64,000 nt of DNA, taken from assembly GCF_003946725.1 (NCBI RefSeq), contig NZ_RHOY01000011.1, positions 29,528 through 93,527 of the forward strand, written 5' to 3'. This document shows, piece by piece, positions 44,047-53,166 of the stretch. Each line of letters starts with the position of its first letter. The first letter of the stretch is position 1. The notes below the pieces were generated by a model. That model searched no databases and was not told where the DNA came from. It worked only from the letters and a program-made list of their open reading frames with translations. The DNA comes from Agrilactobacillus yilanensis (GTDB lineage: Bacteria; Bacillota; Bacilli; Lactobacillales; Lactobacillaceae). A program made the translations under genes and the position numbers.

Positions 44047-45051
44047 ATGAAGAATTCATTGATTAAACACGTGGCCGTGGCCGGACTTGCTGGTGTCATG
44101 GGCATGGGAACCGTTGTGACAAACTTAGCTACTTTTGGCAATACGGATACACCAAAAACCGTACAAGCCGCATATACTGAACAGCAATTTTTGGACTTAG
44201 TATGGCCGTCCGCACAACAAGTTGCCACGAGCCAAGGCTTGTATGCTTCTGTCATGATTGCTCAAGCAATGTTGGAATCAAATTATGGGAACTCTAAATT
44301 GGCCCAAGCCCCAAATTATAACTTATTTGGGATCAAAGGGGATTATAACGGCGCTTATGTGGCCTATGAAACTCAAGAATGGCGGGATGATCATTATGAA
44401 ACCGTTGTTCAAAATTTTAAGAAGTATCCAGATTATTACAGCTCAATTCAAGATAACGGGGATAAGTTACGAAATGGTGTTTCTTGGCAGCCACTACGCT
44501 ATAACGGCGCTTGGATTGAAAACACAAATAGCTACGAAGATGCGACAGCCTGGTTAACTGGCCGCTATGCGACGGCGCCAGATTATAACACAAAACTAAA
44601 TAATTTAATTGCCCGTTATAATTTGACAAAATATGATCCACAAATCTCTGGAACAACGGGTGTTGTAACATCTACCGGGACTTCAACGTACAATATGTAT
44701 GCCGGGCCAAAAACATCTAATGGGGATTGGTTAGGTAATGGAACACAATGGCGCTACGATCGTGTTGTGACACTTTATAATGGCGAAGTTTGGTATCGTT
44801 TAGGCGGCAATCAATGGGCTAGCGGTGCTAACTTAAGTACAGGCAATACAACAAGTGATGGTAATTCTGGCGTGGTCAAGATGACAAGTACCGCACATCT
44901 ATACAGCAGTGCTGGTACTGGTTGGACAAGCCGAACTTTGGCAAAAGGCACTGACTGGCGTTATTTTGAAACAAAAGACGTCAATGGCACCACCTGGTAT
45001 AACTTAGGTGGTAACCAGTGGATCTCTGGGAATGCGGTAGCGATTCAGTAA
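44047..45051 (+). CDS. Secreted GH73 N-acetylglucosaminidase with two SLAP-like modules
   Basis: The 334-residue protein has a signal peptide (cleavage after VQAA). The GH73 domain (about 44-190) shows YASVMIAQAMLESNYGNSKLA with the catalytic Glu77, NLFGIKG and the YP-x-YYSSIQDNG segment. Two SLAP-like modules end it (YRLGGNQWASGANL, YNLGGNQWISGNAV). It should cleave peptidoglycan glycan strands during separation or turnover. GAGGGAG precedes the ATG. It sits among other wall proteins with the same module. Confidence 0.9.
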   Translation: MKNSLIKHVAVAGLAGVMGMGTVVTNLATFGNTDTPKTVQAAYTEQQFLDLVWPSAQQVATSQGLYASVMIAQAMLESNYGNSKLAQAPNYNLFGIKGDYNGAYVAYETQEWRDDHYETVVQNFKKYPDYYSSIQDNGDKLRNGVSWQPLRYNGAWIENTNSYEDATAWLTGRYATAPDYNTKLNNLIARYNLTKYDPQISGTTGVVTSTGTSTYNMYAGPKTSNGDWLGNGTQWRYDRVVTLYNGEVWYRLGGNQWASGANLSTGNTTSDGNSGVVKMTSTAHLYSSAGTGWTSRTLAKGTDWRYFETKDVNGTTWYNLGGNQWISGNAVAIQ

Positions 45052-45194
45052 AATTATGATTTTTTAAAGTTATTTTAAAGAATCGTGTTATAATGAACTA
45101 TAGCCGTATTTCTGAATGTACAAATGATATAATGGCTATTATATGAGCGACTTAGGTAAGATGAATTGTAAGTTTTCAAGGAGGAAATTTTATA

Positions 45195-46838
45195 ATGAAG
45201 AATTCAAAGATCAAATATGCCGGTATTGCAGCTGCTGCCTTATTAGCTGTAGCACCAATCGCAACACCAGTTATCTCTGCAAGTAGTCAAGTGGGTATTG
45301 TGCAAGCGGCCGATGATGCTACAACGAGTACTGCTACACCAATTAACGCGACAGGAGTTGCTGTATCAAGTTTCACTAAAAATGATAAAACTAAAGTTGA
45401 TACTGTTGCTACAGTAGATATTAAAAATAATGTGGTAACTGCGTTTTATGATGCTAACGGAGATAAAATTAGCACAACAGCAACTCCTGATGGTAATGAC
45501 GTCAATACACCTGCTGATGGCGCTGAATTAGTATTGGCTTCACCAATTACTTTGTACAACATTAGCAATGGTACTAGTGCTAACGTTACAACCTTTAAAC
45601 TATTAAGTGACAAAACAATCAATACTGCAGTGACTGCTGGTGGGGATACTGCAATGAGCAACCTGTCAACTACAAGTAAAGTGACAGAAGTGGCTTTAGC
45701 AAATGCTAAGACTTTTGTTAATGCTAAAAGTGCAACAGCTAAAATCTATAGCGACCTAACAACAACTTCTGTTACTAAGAATACCATTGCTGATGATGGT
45801 GATACTTTGGCACTTGCTGCAGGTAAAGACACTGATGGCGATATTGTATCTTATAAAGTTGGTGATAACCAATACGTTAAAGCTGGCGATGTTAATGTAG
45901 TTACATTAGATCAATTGATTGCTAAAGGGACTATTAAAACAACTAAAACAACAGTTGCTTATGATTCAGATTTAAACAACGGATTTGTAGATTCTACAAG
46001 TCGCTATGCTAAGAATCAAACTTTAAATTACACAGCTATTTTAATAGACCAAGATGGTGATAGTTTTGCATATCGCATCAAAGATGGTACTGATACTTAT
46101 TGGATCAAGGCTTCTGATGTTACTACAGATACAGATACAGATTCTGATTTAGCAATCACCACTGTACCTTCTGGTCAATTAACAGTTAACTCTGCTAAAA
46201 AAGCAGTCGTTGTTTACAACGATGCCGCAACAACACAAAAATCTGGCAGCACTTTAAGCACAGATTATGCTGAATGGGGTGTTACTCGGACAGCTAAAGA
46301 TGCTGATGGCGATATTGTAGCTTATGACTTAGGCAACGGCCAATGGGTTAAAGCTTCTGATGTTACAACATCTGATGACAATAACAACAATAACAATAGT
46401 GGTTTAACAATTAAGAACACGGTATCTGGGGATGCGCTTTACTCTAACTACCAACCATTACAAGTTTATAGTGATGCTGCTATGACAACACCATATTATG
46501 AAAATGGTCAAAGCAAGACCTTAATGACTTGGTGCACTGAATGGTCTGCATTCCACTATGCTACAGATGCTAATGGCAACATTAAGTCTTATGACTTAGG
46601 TGGTGGCCAATGGGTTAACGCTAATAACTTAACACGTGTTGCTACTTGGGGCGGTAATATCGTTCTTGAAGCTGGCACAACGTTGACAAACATCAATGGC
46701 CAAAAGACAGGATCTATTTCTGCTTCTGGTTCATACCAAGTCTTTGCTGCTAGCTACATCAATGGTAAACAATCATTGAAGTTAGGCAACGATAGCCAAT
46801 GGGTTACTGCTGCTAACGGTGATTACTACCCAGCATAA
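45195..46838 (+). CDS. Secreted SLAP-like protein (paralogue 3)
   Basis: The 547-residue protein has the signal peptide MKNSKIKYAGIAAAALLAVA (cleavage near VQAA). Several beta modules follow (YRIKDGTDTYWIKASDV, YDLGNGQWVKASDV, YDLGGGQWVNANNL). It shares with paralogues 1 and 2 the C-terminal stretch YQVFAASYINGKQSLKLG, then NDSQWVTAANGDYYPA. Codon use is biased towards GCT/ACT as in paralogue 1, suggesting strong expression. An Asn-rich linker sits near residue 400. AGGAGG before the ATG; terminator after. Presumed wall-bound surface protein. Confidence 0.75.
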   Translation: MKNSKIKYAGIAAAALLAVAPIATPVISASSQVGIVQAADDATTSTATPINATGVAVSSFTKNDKTKVDTVATVDIKNNVVTAFYDANGDKISTTATPDGNDVNTPADGAELVLASPITLYNISNGTSANVTTFKLLSDKTINTAVTAGGDTAMSNLSTTSKVTEVALANAKTFVNAKSATAKIYSDLTTTSVTKNTIADDGDTLALAAGKDTDGDIVSYKVGDNQYVKAGDVNVVTLDQLIAKGTIKTTKTTVAYDSDLNNGFVDSTSRYAKNQTLNYTAILIDQDGDSFAYRIKDGTDTYWIKASDVTTDTDTDSDLAITTVPSGQLTVNSAKKAVVVYNDAATTQKSGSTLSTDYAEWGVTRTAKDADGDIVAYDLGNGQWVKASDVTTSDDNNNNNNSGLTIKNTVSGDALYSNYQPLQVYSDAAMTTPYYENGQSKTLMTWCTEWSAFHYATDANGNIKSYDLGGGQWVNANNLTRVATWGGNIVLEAGTTLTNINGQKTGSISASGSYQVFAASYINGKQSLKLGNDSQWVTAANGDYYPA

Positions 46839-46876
46839 TACGCAACTAAGCGTTATTTACTGATAAAATTAATGTT

Positions 46877-46912
46877 AAAAGTCCAATTCAATTTTGAATT
46901 GGGCTTTTTTTG
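46877..46912 (+). terminator. Terminator of paralogue 3
   Basis: AAAAGTCCAATTCA and TGAATTGGGCTTTTTTT form a stem with T7. Confidence 0.85.
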
Positions 46913-46976
46913 CTGTAATAAAAAACAACTAGAATCAGCTGTCTTCTAGTTGTCCTGAATTATAGTGGAATTAACT

Positions 46977-47543
46977 TTAATTGAATGGGGCTCCGTCTAT
47001 ATCTATCTGATAGGCATCACCATTTGGATAAACAATGAAGTGGTAAAAGTATTGTGGGTAAAAAATAGATTGATCCTTTACCTCCCAGAACCTATCCCCC
47101 CAATAATTTCCGTACGGACTATTATAGCCATGGTAAATAACATGCCATCTGCTATCTGCCTCATTCTCATCGTGATATCGGGTAACAGTACTCAAGAGTG
47201 CATCATTGTCATCATAAACGGGAACTCGAACTTGTTTTGCTTGAATCCACAGATCACCGCCAGCCCAATAATAAAAGCCATCATAACGGCTTGTATACCC
47301 GTACACTTGCCACTGAGAATTTTTGGGCAATATTTTCAGAAACTTCTTTTCTCGGTCATTTCCTTCGAAAAGGTTGGCACCCCATTGCCCACTGACAGTT
47401 GCGACAGAAGAGTAGTCGTAGAATTGGTCCTTTTCTCTAAAACCATACAGTATTCCTTCGGCTTGGACTTTTGCGATAGGTACTAATAGCTCTAGTAACA
47501 GAATTAAAGAGAAAAGTAGTGTAAATGCTTTTTTTGATTTCAT
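46977..47543 (-). CDS. Small secreted protein with SLAP-like modules
   Basis: A protein of about 188 residues with a clear signal peptide (MKSKKAFTLLFSLILLLELL, cleavage near VQAE). It is rich in Tyr and Trp. Two weak modules (WQVYGYTSRYDGFYYWAGGDLWIQAKQVRV and the following WHVIYHGYN...YWGDRFWEVKD) resemble degenerate SLAP-like units. The ATG has AAAGGAGGG upstream; a longer frame has none. It lies divergent to a truncated deacetylase gene whose 5' end is missing. No catalytic domain is seen. Confidence 0.65.
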   Translation of the reverse strand: MKSKKAFTLLFSLILLLELLVPIAKVQAEGILYGFREKDQFYDYSSVATVSGQWGANLFEGNDREKKFLKILPKNSQWQVYGYTSRYDGFYYWAGGDLWIQAKQVRVPVYDDNDALLSTVTRYHDENEADSRWHVIYHGYNSPYGNYWGDRFWEVKDQSIFYPQYFYHFIVYPNGDAYQIDIDGAPFN

Positions 47544-47608
47544 TTTAGTCCCTCCTTTTGATAATAAAATTATACCACTAATCTCATTAATAATAAACAT
47601 ATATAAAA

Positions 47609-48193
47609 ATGACTGGAGATGAGGCGTTAGGTGCTTTATTAGAAGGTAAGAGTATTCCAGCTAAGTCCGTTTTATTAACCTTTGACGACTTCTATTCAAG
47701 TTGGGTAGATCCTATTGGTACTAATCCAAGTATTGTGGCAACGTTGCAAGATTATGGTTTTAATGCCTTGCTCTTTGTAACGGTTGGTAAGATGAAGAAT
47801 AGTAGTAATTGGAATGCATTAAAGAAACTGAACAGGACACAATTTGGTATTGGTTGTCATAATATCGAACATTATCCAGATGCAACAGCGTCACTTGATG
47901 AGGTTATCCGACAGGTTGCAGATTCAAAAAATCAAATTGAAAAACAATTGGGTATTACAGTGCGCTCATATGCTTATCCGTATGGTAGTCGTAATGATAC
48001 AACTAGATTACATTTAAGGAAAAATGGCTATAAAATTGGCTTTAATTTTGGTTATGGTGGTGGTAAGGAGGATGCCGCTTGGGATAATTATTCACATGGT
48101 GTTAGAGAAAGCTTGCTCGAGAAGTATAATATTACTAGAATTCCAATGACACAAATTAACAAATATAGTTTTAATGATATCTTTGGTGCTTAA
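47609..48193 (+). pseudogene. Polysaccharide deacetylase (NodB domain), 5'-truncated
   Basis: 194 codons carry most of a NodB domain: LTFDDFYSS (metal aspartate), GCHNIEHYP (the two metal histidines), SYAYPYGSRND and RIPM. The signal peptide and the usual N-terminal part are absent. The first ATG has no ribosome site and lies 65 bases from the divergent start of the neighbouring secreted-protein gene. It thus looks like the remnant of a longer exported deacetylase, cut by rearrangement. Full relatives deacetylate GlcNAc in peptidoglycan or exopolysaccharide. Confidence 0.7.
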
Positions 48194-48232
48194 CATGATA
48201 AACCTATTTAATTCATAATATAAATCATAATA

Positions 48233-48275
48233 AAACGCATAAATCATATTTAATAAGTATGATTTATGCGTTTTT
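48233..48275. terminator. Terminator after the deacetylase remnant
   Basis: AAAACGCATAAATCATA and TATGATTTATGCGTTTTT form a near-perfect 17-bp stem. It would also serve the opposite strand. Confidence 0.8.
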
Positions 48276-48341
48276 AATAATAATATTTATTTGCTAAAAA
48301 GAGAGCGGTCTCCAAGATTTGGGAAAAATACCTACTGAATT

Positions 48342-49025
48342 TTAATCAAGCAAGGATGACCACGTAACTTTTCCAAGGTTTGGATAGAGATAGTTAGCTG
48401 ATACCCATTGATCAGCGCCTATATCAAACCATAGGCCCGTATCGTATGAGAAATAAGCTCGATTAATAAGCCAAGTTGTGTCAGGGGCAACCCATTGAAC
48501 GGGGGTATCATAGGCCGGTGTTTTCCAGAGTGTTACAGCACGATTATTCTTGATGGTTGCTTGATAAAAGCTCTGCCACACTGCAGCCCATTCGGTGCTA
48601 AAAGAGCCAGGATAGAATCCAAGTGATTTCTTTGAAATTTGATTGACTGGGATTCGAACAGCCTGTTTACTGGTAAGATATAAATTATCCCCAACTTGGT
48701 AAAGTTCGCTAGACAAAACATACCATGGGGTGGATTCGCCAGAACCTACCCATGGGCCTGGATAAAGTTGAATTTTCCAGGTCGAAAGTCCAGGTACAAA
48801 GGAGTCCTCAATAGCTGCACCAATGAATAAGCGTCTGTCAAAACCGGACAGTCCATCCTCAAGATAGTCAGGATTAAGTGCCAAAAAAGAAGAATCCCTG
48901 ACCGTAAAGATGACATCACTAGATGCCTCGCCATTAACATCAGCTCCATAAACGGTGTGTGTTGGAATGAAAAACAACAATAATGAACAGATGAAGATTA
49001 AGCTACCCATAACTTTGTGTTTCAT
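48342..49025 (-). CDS. Secreted protein with C-terminal SLAP-like module
   Basis: The 227-residue protein has a signal peptide (MKHKVMGSLIFICSLLLFF, cleavage near VYGA). The middle region is rich in Trp and Pro and matches nothing I know. One C-terminal SLAP-like unit follows, DIGADQWVSANYLYPN, preceded by WLINRAYFSYDTGLW. GGGGGC is upstream of the ATG. It is adjacent, on the same strand, to a small XRE regulator gene upstream. Probably another wall-attached small protein. Confidence 0.65.
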   Translation of the reverse strand: MKHKVMGSLIFICSLLLFFIPTHTVYGADVNGEASSDVIFTVRDSSFLALNPDYLEDGLSGFDRRLFIGAAIEDSFVPGLSTWKIQLYPGPWVGSGESTPWYVLSSELYQVGDNLYLTSKQAVRIPVNQISKKSLGFYPGSFSTEWAAVWQSFYQATIKNNRAVTLWKTPAYDTPVQWVAPDTTWLINRAYFSYDTGLWFDIGADQWVSANYLYPNLGKVTWSSLLD

Positions 49026-49127
49026 TTTCTTTGCCCCCCATATTTCAAGAAAGTACAGTGTCCAAAAATATTAAATTATAATGAGATAAATCACTATAAA
49101 TTTAATCGTAATTGATGCCCCAAGTGC

Positions 49128-49448
49128 TTAGTCCTTTACCTTACGTTTCCTAAATTCAATGTATTGGATAATGTCTTCAATTTCCTCGGGTGTTGCATTT
49201 TTATCTATATGTGCAGCGATTAATTCACTATTTGCATTTTTTTGTGTCTCCCAGCCCATTAAGTAAGCAGGTGTAGTCTGCAGTGATAGCGCTAATTCTT
49301 TTAAAATAGAGACTGGAATATCTTTAACTGCACCGCTTTCATAACGAAAAATAGTTGCTCGATTTAAACCAAGTTTATCCGCAAGCGTGTCTGCTGACAG
49401 TCCAATTGCCTTACGTCTTTCTTTTATTCTAACACCAATTGAAGCCAT
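49128..49448 (-). CDS. XRE-family transcriptional regulator
   Basis: The 106-residue protein has an N-terminal helix-turn-helix (IKERRKAIGLSADTLADKLG, NRATIFRYESG) and a short C-terminal helical tail (PEEIEDIIQYIEFRKRKVKD), the Cro/C1 single-domain type often seen in phage or mobile islands and in small stress circuits. AGAGGTGA precedes the ATG. It may control the secreted protein gene downstream on the same strand or the divergent comK-like gene. Confidence 0.85.
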   Translation of the reverse strand: MASIGVRIKERRKAIGLSADTLADKLGLNRATIFRYESGAVKDIPVSILKELALSLQTTPAYLMGWETQKNANSELIAAHIDKNATPEEIEDIIQYIEFRKRKVKD

Positions 49449-49753
49449 GATTTCACCTCTGTTTATGAACTAAAGTATAACATAATAGTAAACTAACTGT
49501 TGCATTTGTGCAACGATTATTTACAGATTTAGCCTTTTTATATTTAAGCCATCTTGATTTAACTAGATGATATATGGAAAATTAATTATGTAATCATTAT
49601 ATATAATCGGTTTATATAAGCAGAATGCTGAAATAATTATTTTTAAGTATTTTATGAGAAACTTAATGCATTTTTTGTTTGTGAATAGCTATTTATCGTG
49701 GTATGATTACCCATTAATATAGGATGCTAGCGATACAATTATGGAGTAAAAAA
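49449..49753. promoter_or_regulatory. AT-rich divergent intergenic region
   Basis: About 300 bases between the XRE gene and the divergent comK-like gene. It is very AT-rich, with several A/T tracts and TATATAAT-like stretches. No specific operator was identified. ComK-type proteins bind AT-boxes, so such boxes might be present. Confidence 0.35.
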
Positions 49754-50536
49754 ATGAATTATGATCAACGGTGGCTATTACATGCCCAAATTGTTACAAA
49801 ACGGGGACTGGTTGAACATCGCTTTGATAAAATTTTAGAAGTTGATCCAGCTTTTGAAATTAGTTTGAACACGTTACTGATTTTAGATATGACCCAGATG
49901 AATTTTCAGTATGCCACAGTGATTTTAGATTTAGAACGCGGATTAGTTGCTACGCCTAGGCGAACACGACAGTTAATTAGTCGTTTTCTTAATCGTAGTC
50001 CGCTAACACTGATCTGTCCAAGAATTATTAAGCAGCTGCTGCCACTAAAGCATCGGGTGCTGCCCTTGAGTTTTGGGCGGCAGACATTTGTGCCTTTAAC
50101 GAGTGCGAGTCATGGTGAATCTGATTGGGTGGGGGTTCAACATTTGATTCACTATATGGGTCAAGAACGAAAACGGGAACTAATCTGGCGTCGAGGGTTA
50201 CGGGCGACGGTTGAATACAAAGGTGATTTTGAGAAGTTAATGCATCTGGCCGTGCTGTATAGTGAGTTATTAGTGGCGCTACTTCAAGAAGTGGCACAGT
50301 CTTGTGGTCTATTATTAGCTAAAAACGAGCAGCTGCTTGGATTTTACACATGTGATTGTCTAGGACATCAATTATTGCGGGAGCAACAAGTGAGTTTTAG
50401 GGATTTCAGCCGGCATTTTGAACAATTGTTAGGGGATTGCCTGTACCCGGCAAAGGAGTGGCCGGATACGACAATTCGCTCGGACTATCTGGCTTCCGGA
50501 TTCCGTAGTTACGATCGGTTAAAAAAATTTGATTAA
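49754..50536 (+). CDS. comK: ComK-like competence regulator
   Basis: A protein of about 260 residues. The central part NTLLILDMTQMNF...LSFGRQTFVPLTSASHGESDWVGVQHLIHY follows the ComK pattern (paired beta hairpins, S-x-GR motif, W and H/I positions). The C-terminal helical extension makes it longer than Bacillus ComK (192 residues), which is usual in lactobacilli. It starts at an ATG after GGAG; a longer frame adds ten codons. The adjacent sigma-factor-like gene strengthens the competence reading. Assignment is by remembered pattern, so moderate. Confidence 0.62.
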   Translation: MNYDQRWLLHAQIVTKRGLVEHRFDKILEVDPAFEISLNTLLILDMTQMNFQYATVILDLERGLVATPRRTRQLISRFLNRSPLTLICPRIIKQLLPLKHRVLPLSFGRQTFVPLTSASHGESDWVGVQHLIHYMGQERKRELIWRRGLRATVEYKGDFEKLMHLAVLYSELLVALLQEVAQSCGLLLAKNEQLLGFYTCDCLGHQLLREQQVSFRDFSRHFEQLLGDCLYPAKEWPDTTIRSDYLASGFRSYDRLKKFD

Positions 50537-50594
50537 CGACGTATTTTATTTTAAACCTGATAAGAGCGCCATTTAAATAAATTTAATTTCTATC

Positions 50595-50622
50595 AAGCCT
50601 GATTAATCAGGCTTTTTTTGTG
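50595..50622 (+). terminator. Terminator of the comK-like gene
   Basis: AAGCCTGATTAATCAGGCTT is a perfect palindrome followed by T residues. Confidence 0.85.
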
Positions 50623-50669
50623 TTTATGTCGGATAGGCGAATCGGCTTTGAACAACTATAGTGAAACTA

Positions 50670-50683
50670 CCACAGGCCTGTGG
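50670..50683 (+). promoter_or_regulatory. Perfect palindrome before the sigma-factor-like gene
   Basis: CCACAGGCCTGTGG is a perfect 14-bp dyad just before the ribosome site of the sigma-like gene. It could be an operator or an RNA hairpin that limits translation. Confidence 0.45.
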
Positions 50684-50705
50684 CACAACAATTGGAGGTG
50701 CCAAC

Positions 50706-51248
50706 GTGGTAGTAGAGAATGAACAACATTTATTAGAGGGCTGGCGTTTTGCGGTGTCCCAACAAAAAGTAATTTATGGTGCTTTGAAAAAAGAGCGGAT
50801 TTGGCGGAAGAACACTTATTGGGCAGATTTTGTGCAGGAGGGGTTCTTGGTTTATGCGCAGCGGTATGTGACTTATCGGCAGGCGCATGAGGATTTTGAG
50901 TTGGCGGCTTTTAATTTATATGCGTTTCAGGCAATTCGCTGGCATATTCGGAATTTATTGCGCCGAGATCAGTGGTTACAAAGTCATAGTCAGATTTGTT
51001 TAGATGATGATGAAACACAGACGCCGGCGATGTTAATATCGGCTTTTCCAGCGGATCAGGTGTTATTGATGGATGCTATCCGACAGGGGCAAGTGGTGTT
51101 GACCAAACGGCAGCGGCTTTTATTGCAACGGCATTTTTTGGCGGGGGAAAAACTGAGTCAGTTAGCGACTGAATTTCAGGTGACGCCGCGGACGTTGCGT
51201 AATGATCGGCGTGTTGTTTTGACGGTATTGCGGTCATTATTGCATTAA
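50706..51248 (+). CDS. ComX/SigH-like sigma-70 family factor
   Basis: A protein of about 180 residues. The N-terminal half is like sigma region 2 (WADFVQEGFLVYAQRYV...AFNLYAFQAIRWHIRNLLRR). The C-terminal half is a region 4-like helix-turn-helix (LTKRQRLLLQRHFLAGEKLSQLATEFQVTPRTLRNDRR). The size and small region 2/region 4 layout match alternative sigma factors such as ComX of lactic acid bacteria. The GTG start has GGAGG seven bases upstream. A palindrome lies just before it. With the ComK-like gene it may form a competence switch. Confidence 0.7.
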   Translation: MVVENEQHLLEGWRFAVSQQKVIYGALKKERIWRKNTYWADFVQEGFLVYAQRYVTYRQAHEDFELAAFNLYAFQAIRWHIRNLLRRDQWLQSHSQICLDDDETQTPAMLISAFPADQVLLMDAIRQGQVVLTKRQRLLLQRHFLAGEKLSQLATEFQVTPRTLRNDRRVVLTVLRSLLH

Positions 51249-51466
51249 TTTTGGTGCAAAATTGGGGTTATCGGTGATCTGGATGGGTGTAAGCTAAATT
51301 CAAATTAATGCCAAAAAAACGGTTAGATTAATTTAGCTTTTCATGCTCTTTTCAATCAGATTACAATTCTGTGAAATTTCTTACGATTTTACGATAATAT
51401 GTTATGGTTGTAATTGAACTAAGTGGGTTTAGTTCTAGGTTTTAGGAGACTTAAGGAGAAATTATA

Positions 51467-53158
51467 ATGAAGAAATCAAAACGTGTCCTCGTTTCTTTGT
51501 TCAGTGCGGCTTTGTTAGCTGGTGCTGCAACGGTAACGACTAATGAGATTCAAAATGCGAATGAACCACAGGCTGGGAAAGTACAAGCTGCGAGTTATAT
51601 TAATAACTATATTAATCAACAAGGTTTTGGTAATCCGTCGATTACGACTTATAATTCAACGTTTACGAATTATTTTGGTTATCGTAACGGGGTAGGCAAG
51701 CCAGAGGGGATTGTGATTCATGAAACGGCCAATCCGACTTCCGTAATTTCCGGTGAAGTAAGTTATATGATGAACAATTGGAGCAGCATTTATTCTTATG
51801 TCCATGCTTTTGTGGACCACAGTCAGATCATCAATATCCATCCAACTGGATATGGGGTTTGGGGCGCTGGTCCAGTGGCGAACTATCGCTATATTCAAAT
51901 TGAATTAGTACGGGAACATACAACGGATAACTTTGCCCGTTCCGTAAATAACGATGCTTATTATGTGGCTTATTTATTAAAACAATATGGGTTGAAGCCG
52001 TCATTAGCGGATAATACTGGTTCTGGGACAATTTGGTCGCATAATGCGGTTTCTAAGTGGCTTGGCGGGACAAATCATACGGATCCTGTGGGCTACTTCA
52101 GTACTTGGGGCTACAGTATGGATCAATTTTATGATTTAGTAGTTCAAAAGTATAACCAACTCGGGGGTTCTACCGGTGGCAATACTGGCGGGAACACTGG
52201 TGGTAATACGTCTTCTAATTTGGACTCACCAACATCAATTACTGATGTTACAAAACGGGCCAGAATTAATGGCAGTTCAACAAATGGGGTCTATTATTTA
52301 TTAGACAACACGTTCCAATCTTTTGGTTCTAGTTCAAGTTATAATGGCCAGACTTATGATGTTTATAAGATTGCCAAGACTAAGAATGGTGTAGAGATGG
52401 CGCTGATGGGTAATAATGGAAACGGTGAATTTTGGATTAACACCAATACGTTGTCTTATGTGGCTACAACTACTGATACAACGACCAGTCAACAGAACAT
52501 GATGGGTTCGGCAACGATGAATAGCAATGTTCAGACTTATTACTATGTCAATGGTGGGTTCACTGCTGCAGATCGTTTTGGTAATCAAGGGGTAACCATC
52601 CAACAAAAAATTCAGACGCAAGCAGGTAAGATTTATTATTTAGTTAATACTACTCGGGGACTGCGTTGGGTCAGCAACTATGATCTGAGCAGTATTAATG
52701 AAGATAAGATTGTGAACCAAACGGCCTATAATGGGACGGCTTATATGAATTACGGCCAGACTTATTATTTCATAGACGGCGGCTTTAGTGCGGCTGATAA
52801 GTTTGGTGGGCAAAATGTAAATATTCAACAAAAGATCACAACCCAAAAAGGGGACGTTTACTATTTAGTTAGTACAAACCGTGATTTACGTTGGGTTAAA
52901 GCTTCTCTGTTAAGTAATATTTCTACAGTAGGCTCGGTTAGTTCTGAAGAAAGTTTCAGCGGTAAGGGTAAGATTGGCTTTGGCACACAAACTTATTATT
53001 ATGTTGACGGCCAGATGATTACAGCTGATAAGCAAAACACACAAGTATTAGAAATTACCAAACGCATTAAAACTGGTGATGGCGCCACTTATTACTTGTT
53101 AAATAAACAAGGCCAAGGTTGGCGTTGGGTCAACAGTAGCGATGTAACCTTACAGTAA
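51467..53158 (+). CDS. Secreted N-acetylmuramoyl-L-alanine amidase with wall-binding repeats
   Basis: The 563-residue protein has a signal peptide (cleavage near VQAA). The Amidase_2 domain (about 60-230) has zinc ligands likely at IVIHETAN (His85), SHNAVSKW (His192) and NHTDPVGY (Asp206). A Gly/Asn/Thr linker follows, STGGNTGGNTGGN, then one degenerate and three clear beta repeats of about 70 residues, each with QTYYYV or QTYYFI...ITTQKGDVYYLV...LRWV. It should cut the stem peptide from peptidoglycan. AAGGAG before the ATG. Located directly after the ComK-like/sigma pair, so it might be competence-linked. It is followed by three repeats of site E. Confidence 0.88.
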   Translation: MKKSKRVLVSLFSAALLAGAATVTTNEIQNANEPQAGKVQAASYINNYINQQGFGNPSITTYNSTFTNYFGYRNGVGKPEGIVIHETANPTSVISGEVSYMMNNWSSIYSYVHAFVDHSQIINIHPTGYGVWGAGPVANYRYIQIELVREHTTDNFARSVNNDAYYVAYLLKQYGLKPSLADNTGSGTIWSHNAVSKWLGGTNHTDPVGYFSTWGYSMDQFYDLVVQKYNQLGGSTGGNTGGNTGGNTSSNLDSPTSITDVTKRARINGSSTNGVYYLLDNTFQSFGSSSSYNGQTYDVYKIAKTKNGVEMALMGNNGNGEFWINTNTLSYVATTTDTTTSQQNMMGSATMNSNVQTYYYVNGGFTAADRFGNQGVTIQQKIQTQAGKIYYLVNTTRGLRWVSNYDLSSINEDKIVNQTAYNGTAYMNYGQTYYFIDGGFSAADKFGGQNVNIQQKITTQKGDVYYLVSTNRDLRWVKASLLSNISTVGSVSSEESFSGKGKIGFGTQTYYYVDGQMITADKQNTQVLEITKRIKTGDGATYYLLNKQGQGWRWVNSSDVTLQ

Positions 53159-53166
53159 ACAAGTAC

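Noticed and set aside
46965..47486. A 173-residue plus-strand ORF
   Set aside because: It is antisense to a secreted protein with a clear signal peptide and strong ribosome site, and its own sequence has no coherent domain.
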